Assembly (NCBI GenBank): GCA_016295615.1
Contig: JAEDKW010000069.1
Coordinates: 1 to 5,749, forward strand
Length of the DNA stretch: 5,749 bases
Reading direction: 5' to 3'
Source: Oscillospiraceae bacterium
GTDB taxonomy: Bacteria > Bacillota > Clostridia > Oscillospirales > Oscillospiraceae
The notes under the pieces were generated by a model that did not search any database, had not been told where the DNA came from, and was given only the letters and a program-made list of their open reading frames with translations. Positions 1-5,749 of the stretch are shown piece after piece. The first letter of the stretch is position 1. Every line of letters begins with the position of its first letter. Made by a program: the position numbers and the translations under genes.

Positions 1-44
1 TTTTATACAAAACAATGTCAAATTCTTTGTGAAATCAGAGGAAA

Positions 45-1259
45 TTATTCCCGCTCACGCACATTGCCCAAGCTCCGGCTCTGCGTACCGTAGGCAATGA
101 CGCCGCTGCCGTATTTCCGGCGCAGCGCGTCCATCGCGGTTTCCAGCTTTTCCTGTTTTTCCTGCTGCGCGTCCGAAGCGCCGAAAAAGTCGAGCTGCTG
201 ATAGGCCTGGGCGCTCTGCGTCAGGTGGATCGCGGTGACGGACAGCAGCCGGATCGGCTCGGGCGCCTTCCACAGTCGCCTTACCAGCTTGAGCGCCGTA
301 TCGTTGATCTCGCGCATCAGATGGGTCGGATTCGGCAAAACCGTCTGGCGGGAAAAATGCTCAAAGCGGTTGTTTTTCAAGCCGACCTGAACGCCGCCGC
401 AGTAAAACCCCTGCCGCCGCAGGCGCATCGCAACGCTGTCGGAAAGCAGCGCGATGCCGGTGCATACCTCGTCCCAGGTCGTGAGGTCTTTTCGAAAGGT
501 CATGGAATTGCCCACGGATTTGACGCTATCACGCTCCTGCTCGCCCAGGACGCTCGCGCTGTCCAGACCGTTTGCATAGCGGTGAAGCTGGACTCCCAGC
601 TTGCCCATCAGTGTTTCAAGCATTTCTTCGCTGCATCCGGCAAGCTCGCCGATGGTTCTGACGCCGTATTTTTCCAAAAGCTCCTGTGCGGCGCGGCCGA
701 CATAGAGCAGCGCGCCCACAGGGAGGGGCCAGACGATCTCCCGCCAGTTTTCCGGTGAGATGACGGTCGTTGCATCGGGCTTTTTATAGTCGCTGCCGAG
801 CTTGGCGAAAACCTTGTTGAACGAAACACCGACGGAAATGGTCAGACCCAGCTCGCGTTTGACGCGCGATCGCAGCGTGTCGGCAAGCGCTTCGGCATTC
901 CCGCCGAACAGGTGAAGTGAATGCGTTACGTCCAGCCAGCTTTCGTCAATGCCAAACGGCTCGACCAAGTCGGTGTAATCACTGTAAATGAGATTTACTT
1001 TACGGGAATATTCCGCATACAGGTCGTGATGCGGCGGCAGGAGGACGAGATCGGGGCATTTTTTCTTCGCCTGCCAGATCGTCTCCGCTGTCTTGACGCC
1101 GTATTCTTTGGCAGGCTCGTTTTTCGCCAGAATGATGCCGTGACGCTCCGCAGGGTCGCCGCAGACCGCGACCGGCACGCCGCGCAGCTCAGGGCGGCTG
1201 AGCAGCTCGCAGGAGGCATAGAACGAGTTGCAGTCACAGTGTAGAATAATGCGTCTCAG
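45..1259 (-). CDS. dinB: DNA polymerase IV (Y-family translesion polymerase)
   Basis: Error-prone Y-family DNA polymerase that copies past damaged template bases in the cytoplasm, held at the replication fork by the sliding clamp. Read from CTG at 1259 it is 404 residues, normal for the family. The N-terminus RRIILHCDCNSFYASCE carries the first metal-binding aspartate (about D9) and the probable steric-gate tyrosine (Y14). GIDESWLDVT holds the other catalytic acids (about D105, E106). KLGSDYKKPDATTVI lies near 153-167, a helix-hairpin-helix region near 185-207, and the little finger begins near 248 (KSVGNSMTF). QLDFF at about 355-359 fits a beta-clamp binding motif. No ATG, GTG or TTG lies in frame between the upstream stop and GTG at 1178, and starting at that GTG would remove D9 and Y14. 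CTG sits 8 bases after GGAGGT, so I choose it. The gene has its own promoter with a LexA box, downstream of the coaW terminator. Family call is very sure; the start is less so. Confidence 0.95.
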   Translation of the reverse strand: MRRIILHCDCNSFYASCELLSRPELRGVPVAVCGDPAERHGIILAKNEPAKEYGVKTAETIWQAKKKCPDLVLLPPHHDLYAEYSRKVNLIYSDYTDLVEPFGIDESWLDVTHSLHLFGGNAEALADTLRSRVKRELGLTISVGVSFNKVFAKLGSDYKKPDATTVISPENWREIVWPLPVGALLYVGRAAQELLEKYGVRTIGELAGCSEEMLETLMGKLGVQLHRYANGLDSASVLGEQERDSVKSVGNSMTFRKDLTTWDEVCTGIALLSDSVAMRLRRQGFYCGGVQVGLKNNRFEHFSRQTVLPNPTHLMREINDTALKLVRRLWKAPEPIRLLSVTAIHLTQSAQAYQQLDFFGASDAQQEKQEKLETAMDALRRKYGSGVIAYGTQSRSLGNVRERE

Positions 1260-1267
1260 GTCTGCTC

Positions 1268-1273
1268 ACCTCC
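1268..1273 (-). promoter_or_regulatory. Ribosome binding site that sets the dinB CTG start
   Basis: On the minus strand GGAGGT (within CGGAGGTGAG) is followed by 8 bases and then CTG at 1259-1257. This is close to the ideal Firmicute Shine-Dalgarno sequence at the ideal distance. The next in-frame conventional start, GTG at 1178, lies about 90 bases further on, has no comparable site, and would cut off the catalytic N-terminus. The GTG inside the site itself (1269) is out of frame and meets a stop after 11 codons. Confidence 0.8.
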
Positions 1274-1305
1274 GAATTCTGCGCCGAACGGCTTGGGATC
1301 AATCA

Positions 1306-1334
1306 AGTATAGCACAAAAACAAGGATAGAACAA
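1306..1334 (-). promoter_or_regulatory. dinB promoter (sigma-A type)
   Basis: On the minus strand a -35 element TTGTTC (1334-1329) and a -10 element TATACT (1311-1306) are separated by exactly 17 bases. TGC directly before the -10 gives an extended -10 (TGn), which may offset the weak -35. Transcription would begin near 1299, leaving a leader of about 40 bases before the CTG start. The promoter lies downstream of the coaW terminator, which argues for a separate dinB transcript. Confidence 0.7.
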
Positions 1335-1340
1335 GCGTTT
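1329..1340 (-). promoter_or_regulatory. LexA (DinR) SOS box over the dinB -35
   Basis: GAACAAGCGTTT (plus-strand reading; the site is a dyad) fits the core of the Bacillus LexA consensus, GAAC-RNRY-GTTY, at every position. Only the outermost flanking bases differ (A and T instead of C and G). It covers the whole -35 hexamer of the dinB promoter, so bound LexA should block RNA polymerase. A DNA-damage polymerase is a classic LexA target. Binding is inferred from sequence only. Confidence 0.7.
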
Positions 1341-1343
1341 TAC

Positions 1344-1381
1344 AAAAAAAGACGGCGCCGCGCGGTCAACGCGGCGCTGCC
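1344..1381 (-). terminator. Intrinsic terminator after coaW
   Basis: On the minus strand a GC-only stem of 8 pairs (GCGCCGCG with CGCGGCGC, loop of 7) can be lengthened past one A-C mismatch by three more pairs (1381-1379 with 1353-1351, one of them G-U). Seven T residues (1350-1344) follow the stem directly. This is a textbook Rho-independent terminator placed to end coaW before the dinB promoter. Confidence 0.85.
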
Positions 1382-1391
1382 GGAGCAGGAT

Positions 1392-1422
1392 ACCGCCGCA
1401 CGGGGATGCTTCGTGCGGCGGT
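1392..1422 (-). repeat. Perfect 11-bp inverted repeat just after the coaW stop
   Basis: ACCGCCGCACG (1392-1402) and its exact complement (1412-1422) flank a 9-base loop, starting six bases past the coaW stop codon. No T-run follows on either strand, so it is not an intrinsic terminator by itself. It precedes the terminator hairpin at 1351-1381 in the same transcript. A 3'-end stabilising hairpin or an accessory terminator stem is the simplest reading. Confidence 0.7.
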
Positions 1423-1428
1423 GTCGCT

Positions 1429-2262
1429 TTAAGATTCTTCTTTTATGCTGTAAAGCGCTGCGCCGAGCGCAGTGGCAAACGTGGCGTTTTTGGGAATCAT
1501 GAATTCCAGACCGTAAAGCTCCGTGAACAGATCAAAAATCTTCCGTGCGGGCGGCAGCATCGTCAGCGCGCCGGTGAGCACGACGGTATCGGTGCTGCAG
1601 CTCTTGCAGGCGAATACGCACATCGTGCCGATGGACTGGAGCACCAGATTGACAAGACCGAGCATCTTATCCGCGGCAGTGGCGTCCTCGGAAACATTGG
1701 CAAAATTGGCGGCCGTTGTCTCCGGAGGAAGGGTGCCGACCTTTCCCTTGGACATGTCGCCGATCGTCAGGTCGATGCGGGACAGGTCGCCGTCAACACA
1801 GAGCTTGCGGATCTGGGAATACTGATGCGTGCCGGTGATCAGCGCGCTCAGACCGGAAAGCGTGCCGCCGCCGACGCCGCTGCCGCAGAGATGACGGACT
1901 GCGCCGCCCTTTTCCGCCCAAATGAACGCCGTGCCGGTGCCGAGACTGACAACAACGGCGCGCTCCTTGCCGGAAAGGGCGAGACCGCCTGTGCCGATCG
2001 AGGAGAATTCCTCGACTTTCACGGTGTGGACGCCGTAAATATCGCCGTCCACATAGGATGCGCCGACGCCCGTCAGGACGATGCGGTCAAGATCGGACAG
2101 CTGAAGATGATTGGCATTGAGAAAGTTACCCAGCGCGCCGAAGAGCGAAGTGACAGGGTCCTCTGCCTTGACGCGCAGCATATCGATAACGCTCTGATCG
2201 GGACGGAGCCCCACGATTTTCGTGCTCGAGCCGCCGATGTCGATTCCCAGGATAACGCCCAT
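1429..2262 (-). CDS. coaW: Type II pantothenate kinase
   Basis: Phosphorylates pantothenate with ATP to 4'-phosphopantothenate, the first step of coenzyme A synthesis, in the cytoplasm. The 277-residue protein belongs to the ASKHA fold and is close in length to the S. aureus enzyme (267). Visible motifs: phosphate-binding loop GIDIGGSSTK (6-15), VEEF with the probable catalytic glutamate E85 (E70 in S. aureus), VSLGTGTA (105-112), R123 as likely counterpart of R113, GSGVGGGTLSGL (127-138), and DGDLSRIDL followed by LPPETTAANFANV (about 157-190), which matches the S. aureus enzyme closely. The ATG at 2262 lies six bases after GGAGG (2269-2273). A longer reading from TTG at 2346 is rejected because that codon is part of the -35 element. 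Type II enzymes are generally insensitive to CoA feedback (family knowledge). It diverges from pncB and ends at its own terminator. Confidence 0.93.
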   Translation of the reverse strand: MGVILGIDIGGSSTKIVGLRPDQSVIDMLRVKAEDPVTSLFGALGNFLNANHLQLSDLDRIVLTGVGASYVDGDIYGVHTVKVEEFSSIGTGGLALSGKERAVVVSLGTGTAFIWAEKGGAVRHLCGSGVGGGTLSGLSALITGTHQYSQIRKLCVDGDLSRIDLTIGDMSKGKVGTLPPETTAANFANVSEDATAADKMLGLVNLVLQSIGTMCVFACKSCSTDTVVLTGALTMLPPARKIFDLFTELYGLEFMIPKNATFATALGAALYSIKEES

Positions 2263-2317
2263 AGTGATCCTCCGTTCCGCAGCCGTGTGCGGTGATAATT
2301 GTGTTTGCAGTATCCAT

Positions 2318-2346
2318 ATCATAGGGGAGAAAGCGGGTAAAGTCAA
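2318..2346 (-). promoter_or_regulatory. coaW promoter (sigma-A type)
   Basis: On the minus strand TTGACT (2346-2341) and TATGAT (2323-2318) are separated by 17 bases, each one mismatch from consensus. Transcription should start near 2311, giving a leader of about 49 bases with the GGAGG site near its end. It faces away from the pncB promoter, with about 30 bases between the two -35 elements. Confidence 0.8.
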
Positions 2347-2370
2347 GCAAAGAAACGGGGAAAAAGGGCG
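2324..2370. repeat. Purine-rich near-repeats between divergent promoters
   Basis: GGGGAGAAAGCGGG (2324-2337) and GGGGAAAAAGGGCG (2357-2370) agree at 11 of 14 positions and are offset by 33 bases, about three helical turns. The first lies in the spacer of the coaW promoter, the second between the two -35 elements. The whole tract from about 2324 to 2377 is strongly purine-rich on the plus strand. A paired operator is possible, but low-complexity purine bias explains it equally well. Confidence 0.3.
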
Positions 2371-2377
2371 AAATGGG

Positions 2378-2406
2378 TTGCTTTATTCTTCTGTTGAGGC
2401 TATAAT
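2378..2406 (+). promoter_or_regulatory. pncB-cls promoter (sigma-A type)
   Basis: A perfect -10 TATAAT (2401-2406) follows a 17-base spacer after TTGCTT (2378-2383), which keeps only the TTG of the -35 consensus. Transcription should begin near 2413, giving pncB an unusually long leader of about 145 bases. The weak -35 beside a perfect -10 would suit activator control, but no activator site is identified. Confidence 0.75.
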
Positions 2407-2413
2407 AATACTG

Positions 2414-2531
2414 GCGGAATAAAGGACTTTGTATAGCATTCCGCGGCGCAACATACCGGAAGCTGAAGAACGATCGTTTTCAGCTTCAGATACTCCGAAA
2501 AGGACATTACAAGGCGCGGCGGGAGACCGCG
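2414..2531 (+). other. Structured 5' leader of pncB with three hairpins
   Basis: Three stems can form in the predicted untranslated leader. H1 pairs GCGGAAT (2414-2420) with ATTCCGC (2438-2444). H2 pairs GAAGCTGAA (2459-2467) with TTCAGCTTC (2479-2487), then continues after one bulged G as AAC/GTT around a GATC loop. H3 pairs CGCGG (2515-2519) with CCGCG (2527-2531), ending 14 bases before the GAGGT ribosome site at 2546-2550. The leader contains no ATG before the pncB start and no T-run after any hairpin, so neither a leader peptide with ATG nor a standard terminator-type attenuator is seen. A related AAAGGAC(A/T)TT motif occurs at about 2421 and 2499. I do not recognise a known riboswitch class; the stems are directly visible, and a regulatory role is inference. 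Confidence 0.45.
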
Positions 2532-2556
2532 ACCGAGAAAACAACGAGGTATTTTC

Positions 2557-4008
2557 ATGAGGACGGATGAGAAGCTGAATATGACCATGCTCTGCGACTT
2601 TTATGAACTGACAATGGGCAACGGCTATTTGAAAGCAGGACTCCACAACCGCATCACTTATTTCGACGTGTATTTCCGTACTGTGCCGGACGGCGGCGGC
2701 TTTGCCATCGCGGCGGGTCTTGAGCAGCTGATCGATTATATTGAGGATCTCCATTTCGACGAGCAGGACATCGAATACCTGCGCAGCAAAGGAATTTTCT
2801 GCGAAGAATTTCTCGATTATCTCAGGAACTTCAGATTTACCGGCGATATCTACGCGGTCCCGGAGGGAACGCCGGTGTTCCCCAGGGAGCCGATGGTCAT
2901 TGTGCGTGCTCCCGCGATCGAGGCGCAGCTGCTGGAAACATTTACGCTTCTCACCATCAATCACCAGAGCCTGATCGCAACCAAGGCAAACCGGATCGTG
3001 CGTGCCGCCAAGGGGAAGGCGGTCATGGAGTTTGGCTCGCGCCGCGCGCAGGGTTCCACCGCCGCGATCGACGGCGCCCGCGCCGCGTATCTCGCCGGCT
3101 GCTGCGGCACTGCCTGCACGATCTCCGACGAGCTGTACGGAACTCCCGCGCTCGGCACGATGGCGCACGCATGGGTGCAGATGTTCGATACCGAGTATGA
3201 CGCTTTCGCGACCTACTGCAAGCTTTATCCGGGCAATGCGACGCTGCTTGTCGACACCTACGATACGCTCAAGTCCGGCATTCCCAACGCCATCCGCGCC
3301 TTCAATGATGTGTTAAAGCCCATGGGCGTGACCAAGTGCGGCATCCGTCTTGACTCCGGCGACCTTGCCTATCTCACGCGCAAGGCCCGTCAGATGCTGG
3401 ACGAAGCCGGTTGGGAGAGCTGCAAGATCACCGTATCCAACTCGCTCGACGAGTATCTGATTCGGGATCTCTGGCTGCAGGACGCCAAGATCGACGCCTT
3501 CGGCGTCGGCGAGCGGATGATCACCGCCAAGAGCGAGCCGGTCTTCGGCGGCGTCTATAAGCTTGTCGCCGTGGAGGATGACGACGGTGAGATCATTCCC
3601 AAGATCAAGATCAGCGAGAACGTTGGGAAGATCACAACGCCGCACTTTAAAAAGCTCTACCGCTTCTACGGCAGGGATACGGGCAAGGCCATTGCGGACT
3701 ATCTGTGCGTCTACGATGAGACCGTGGATGACAGCCGCAATCTTGAGATCTTTGATCCCGAGGCAACCTGGAAGCGCAAGGAGGTCTATCACTTTGAGGC
3801 GCGCGAGCTGCTCGTGCAGATCTACAAAAACGGAAAGCTCGTCTACAAGCGCCCGAGTATGGAGGAGCTGCGCGCGTACTGCGCTTCCCAGGTGGATACG
3901 CTCTGGGACGAGGTCAAACGCTTCGACAATCCGCATAGATATTATGTGGATCTTTCGCAGAAGCTTTATGATATCAAGCAGAGCCTGCTGAACAGAAACA
4001 ATCAGTAA
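2557..4008 (+). CDS. pncB: Nicotinate phosphoribosyltransferase
   Basis: Joins nicotinate to PRPP, with ATP hydrolysis, to give nicotinate mononucleotide, the entry step of NAD salvage (Preiss-Handler pathway), in the cytoplasm. The 483-residue length fits the Gram-positive branch. Visible motifs: N-terminal LCDFYELTMGNGYLKAG (12-28); TINHQSLIATKANRI (133-147); MEFGSRRAQG (157-166), where the family often has T instead of S161; LGTMAHAWVQMF (199-210) with the probable phosphorylated histidine H204; LVDTYDTLKSGIPNA (231-245); GIRLDSGDL (262-270); and AFGVGERMITAKSEPVFGGVYKL (314-336), the phosphoribose-binding region. ATG at 2557 stands six bases after GAGGT (2546-2550). A structured leader precedes it, and cls follows after 30 bases with no terminator between, suggesting one operon. 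No truncation or frameshift is seen. Confidence 0.95.
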   Translation: MRTDEKLNMTMLCDFYELTMGNGYLKAGLHNRITYFDVYFRTVPDGGGFAIAAGLEQLIDYIEDLHFDEQDIEYLRSKGIFCEEFLDYLRNFRFTGDIYAVPEGTPVFPREPMVIVRAPAIEAQLLETFTLLTINHQSLIATKANRIVRAAKGKAVMEFGSRRAQGSTAAIDGARAAYLAGCCGTACTISDELYGTPALGTMAHAWVQMFDTEYDAFATYCKLYPGNATLLVDTYDTLKSGIPNAIRAFNDVLKPMGVTKCGIRLDSGDLAYLTRKARQMLDEAGWESCKITVSNSLDEYLIRDLWLQDAKIDAFGVGERMITAKSEPVFGGVYKLVAVEDDDGEIIPKIKISENVGKITTPHFKKLYRFYGRDTGKAIADYLCVYDETVDDSRNLEIFDPEATWKRKEVYHFEARELLVQIYKNGKLVYKRPSMEELRAYCASQVDTLWDEVKRFDNPHRYYVDLSQKLYDIKQSLLNRNNQ

Positions 4009-4038
4009 CGACCGTATGCAGAGAGAGTGGGGGAAAGC

Positions 4039-5592
4039 ATGAAAAAGAATCGTAAGCGGCAGAAGGGGGAGCGTCGTACCAGCGCGGTCATGCGTCTTTC
4101 GTTCGTTGCGCTGGCGCTGCTGCTGCAGATCGCTTTTGTATTTTTCCTTGCAAATTTTCTGCAGGAGTACACGGCTGCGATCTACGCGGCACTGGAAATC
4201 GCGGCCTTGATGGCAGCGGTCCACATTTATAATAAGAGCGGCGATTCGACATACAAGCTCAGCTGGGTCATCGTGCTGCTGACACTGCCTGTTGTGGGCT
4301 TCCTGCTCTATGCGTTTTGGAGCGGCAGTTTGCAGCGCAAACGTATTGCCAGACAGCACCCGGACAATACCGCCGAACCGGAGAGCGTCAGAATGCGCAG
4401 CGAGATGAGTGCGGATAAGCTCAACCGGCAGCTGCCCAACTGGTCGCGGCTTTCCTCCTATCTGCGCCGCCGGGACTTTTTGCTTTATCAGAATACGCGC
4501 GTCACGTATTTTCCGGAGGGCGAACAGCTCATCAACGACATCCTCACGCGCGTAGAGCGTGCAGAGCACTTTATTTTTCTTGAGTATTTTATCATTGCCG
4601 AAGGGCAGCTTTGGGACCGGATGAGCGCAGCACTTTGCGAAAAGGCGAAAGGCGGCGTGGAGGTCAAGGTCATTTTCGATGATTTCGGCAATATCCGCCG
4701 CTTCAGCGGAGAGACGATCGAGCGGCTGCGCGACGCCGGCGTTGAAGTTTTTGTCTTCAACCCCGTGCAGCAGTATGTGAACCGGCTGTACTTCAACTAC
4801 CGCGACCACCGCAAGATCTGCTGTGTGGACGGTGATTTTGCCTATACCGGCGGCGTCAATATTGCCGATGAATATGCCAATCTGTTCGAGCGCTTCGGCT
4901 ACTGGAAGGATGGCGGCGTGCGCCTGGAGGGAGAGGGCGCGTGGGGACTGACGACCGCCTTTATCAACATGTGCGGATATCTCGGCGGCGAGCTGCACAA
5001 TGAACGCGATTACTACCGCCCGCATGCCGCCATAAAAAGCGAGGGCTTCTGTCAGCCGTTTGTCGACGGTCCGCATAACAATCCCGATAATCCGGCGGAG
5101 GACGTCTATCTTCAGATGGTCTCCAACGCCAAACGCTTTCTCTACATCACCACACCCTACTTTATTCCGGATGCGAGCATGATGCGCGCCCTGTGCATCG
5201 CGGGCGACGGGGGCGTGGACGTGCGTCTCATGCTGCCCGGAACGCCGGACCACTGGTACACGGACTGCGTGGCGGAATCTTACTTCGGGGAGCTTTTGCA
5301 GCACGGCATCAAAATTTATCGCTATACGCCCGGTTTTCTGCATGCCAAGAGCGTCATGGTCGATCGCGAGATAGCCTTTGTCGGCTCGGTCAACGCGGAT
5401 TACCGCAGCTTCCAGCTCAATTTTGAGTGCGGCGTCGTGACTTACGGTACGAGCATGATCGAGGATCTGCTTGAGGATATGGACGGCATTATGGACCGCA
5501 GCCATTGCATCACCATGGAGGAGTGGAAGAAGCGTCCCTGGGGACGGCGTATTCTGGAATCGCTTTTGCGCTTGGTCGCGATTTGGCTGTGA
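4039..5592 (+). CDS. cls: Cardiolipin synthase (phospholipase D superfamily)
   Basis: Membrane enzyme that joins two phosphatidylglycerol molecules into cardiolipin plus glycerol. The 517-residue protein has a basic N-terminus (KKNRKRQKGERR), hydrophobic segments at about 18-41, 47-63 and 74-94, then two phospholipase D domains. Both HxKx4D motifs are complete: HRKICCVD (H257, K259, D264), followed by GGVN, and HAKSVMVD (H435, K437, D442), followed by GSVN, so an active enzyme is expected. The C-terminus RRILESLLRLVAIWL is amphipathic, as is usual in the family. I choose ATG at 4039, just after a GGGGGA site (4029-4034); GTG at 4027 is in frame and would add four residues but has a poorer ribosome site. 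Thirty bases separate it from pncB, so it is probably translated from the pncB transcript. Other PLD-type phospholipid synthases cannot be fully excluded, but the membrane region and both motifs fit Cls best. Confidence 0.92.
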   Translation: MKKNRKRQKGERRTSAVMRLSFVALALLLQIAFVFFLANFLQEYTAAIYAALEIAALMAAVHIYNKSGDSTYKLSWVIVLLTLPVVGFLLYAFWSGSLQRKRIARQHPDNTAEPESVRMRSEMSADKLNRQLPNWSRLSSYLRRRDFLLYQNTRVTYFPEGEQLINDILTRVERAEHFIFLEYFIIAEGQLWDRMSAALCEKAKGGVEVKVIFDDFGNIRRFSGETIERLRDAGVEVFVFNPVQQYVNRLYFNYRDHRKICCVDGDFAYTGGVNIADEYANLFERFGYWKDGGVRLEGEGAWGLTTAFINMCGYLGGELHNERDYYRPHAAIKSEGFCQPFVDGPHNNPDNPAEDVYLQMVSNAKRFLYITTPYFIPDASMMRALCIAGDGGVDVRLMLPGTPDHWYTDCVAESYFGELLQHGIKIYRYTPGFLHAKSVMVDREIAFVGSVNADYRSFQLNFECGVVTYGTSMIEDLLEDMDGIMDRSHCITMEEWKKRPWGRRILESLLRLVAIWL

Positions 5593-5611
5593 GGAAAGAG
5601 ATCGCGCTTTT

Positions 5612-5642
5612 TCCTGTGTAGCTGCTTGTGCAGGAGTTTTTT
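5612..5642 (+). terminator. Probable terminator after cls
   Basis: TCCTG (5612-5616) can pair with CAGGA (5631-5635), followed by G and six T residues (5637-5642), 19 bases after the cls stop. The inner part of the stem is weak and mostly wobble pairs; an alternative short hairpin CTGC-TTGT-GCAG (5622-5633) also precedes the T-run. Position and T-run favour an intrinsic terminator for pncB-cls, but the stem is modest. The strong hairpin at 5658-5694 could act as a backup, although it has few T residues on this strand. Confidence 0.5.
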
Positions 5643-5643
5643 C

Positions 5644-5694
5644 AAAAAAAGCAAAAGAAAGAGCATCGAAATCACAACGATTTCGATGCTCTTT
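5644..5694 (-). terminator. Intrinsic terminator of the tRNA-Gln transcript
   Basis: A perfect 15-bp stem (5658-5672 with 5680-5694) closes a 7-base loop. On the minus strand it begins one base after the CCA end of the tRNA and is followed by CTTTTGC and then seven T residues (5650-5644). This strong Rho-independent terminator ends the tRNA transcript and faces the cls terminator in a convergent intergenic region. Confidence 0.88.
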
Positions 5695-5695
5695 A

Positions 5696-5749
5696 TGGCA
5701 GCGGGAGAAGGATTCGAACCCTCACATACGGAGTCAGAGTCCGCTGTGC
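5696..5749 (-). tRNA. tRNA-Gln (anticodon CUG), 5' end beyond window
   Basis: On the minus strand the 3' part of a tRNA is complete: encoded CCA (5698-5696), discriminator G (5699), 3' acceptor strand TCCCGCT (5706-5700), T arm GAGGG-TTCGAAT-CCTTC (5723-5707, one G-U pair), a 4-base variable loop, and anticodon arm GCGGA-CTCTGAC-TCCGT (5744-5728). The anticodon CTG is at 5737-5735, with T before it and A after it, as expected. CTG reads CAG codons for glutamine, and the discriminator G agrees with glutamine identity. The first 5' acceptor strand and most of the D arm lie outside the window; they should begin AGCGGGA and include GTGC to pair with the visible GCAC. Confidence 0.93.

Noticed and set aside
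1..44. A perfect TTGACA on the minus strand (plus positions 16-21), as part of a promoter for a gene to the left, and possible dinB terminator sequence.
   Set aside because: A -10 element at 17-base spacing would fall outside the window, and TATAAA here is only 8 bases away. No convincing hairpin with a T-run is present, so neither a promoter nor a dinB terminator can be supported.
1234..1269. Possible 11-codon ORF starting at GTG 1269 within the dinB ribosome site.
   Set aside because: The GTG overlaps the Shine-Dalgarno sequence itself, has no ribosome site of its own, and encodes nothing recognisable.
2263..2346. Upstream extension of coaW to TTG at 2346 (28 extra residues).
   Set aside because: The TTG is the start of the -35 hexamer TTGACT, the extra residues do not resemble the family, and ATG 2262 has a well-placed GGAGG.
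2459..2487. Hairpin H2 of the pncB leader as an intrinsic terminator.
   Set aside because: The stem is followed by AGATACTCC rather than a T-run, so it does not meet the pattern of a Rho-independent terminator.
2383..3168. A 261-codon minus-strand frame crossing the pncB promoter and 5' half.
   Set aside because: It covers the promoter, leader and conserved N-terminal coding region of pncB on the opposite strand and shows no family features.
3313..5505. A 730-codon open frame on the minus strand antisense to pncB and cls.
   Set aside because: It lies antisense to two genes with complete catalytic motifs and spans the gap between them. Its translation shows no recognisable domain, and such long antisense frames are common opposite GC-rich codon usage.

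Overview
The window looks like ordinary chromosomal DNA from a Gram-positive Firmicute, most likely a gut-type clostridium near the Oscillospiraceae. This placement is inference from protein style: a DinB with the HCDCNSFYAS and GIDESWLD motifs, a Staphylococcus-type (type II) pantothenate kinase, a Gram-positive nicotinate phosphoribosyltransferase, a cardiolipin synthase with an N-terminal membrane region, GC content of roughly 55% by eye, and strong GGAGG ribosome sites. I see no mobile element, CRISPR array, phage gene or obviously novel system.

Layout. The left half is read on the minus strand. coaW (1429-2262) comes first in transcription order and ends at a strong intrinsic terminator (1344-1381). 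It is followed by dinB (45-1259), which has its own promoter overlapped by a consensus Gram-positive LexA box (1329-1340). The right half is read on the plus strand. pncB (2557-4008) and cls (4039-5592) are 30 bases apart and probably form one operon. coaW and pncB diverge from a roughly 290-base region holding two back-to-back sigma-A type promoters, a pair of purine-rich near-repeats, and a structured leader in front of pncB. At the right edge a tRNA-Gln(CUG) gene on the minus strand runs off the window, and its terminator converges with the end of cls.

Together: coaW starts coenzyme A synthesis from pantothenate and pncB starts NAD salvage from nicotinate, so the divergent pair feeds the two main vitamin-derived cofactors. 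cls makes cardiolipin from phosphatidylglycerol. dinB is a translesion DNA polymerase, apparently SOS-controlled.

Most worth checking: (1) dinB has no ATG, GTG or TTG start that keeps its catalytic N-terminus, and the best start is a CTG behind a near-perfect ribosome site, so automatic callers would trim off 27 codons including an active-site aspartate; (2) the LexA box on the dinB -35 element; (3) the hairpin-rich pncB leader, which I cannot match to a known riboswitch.
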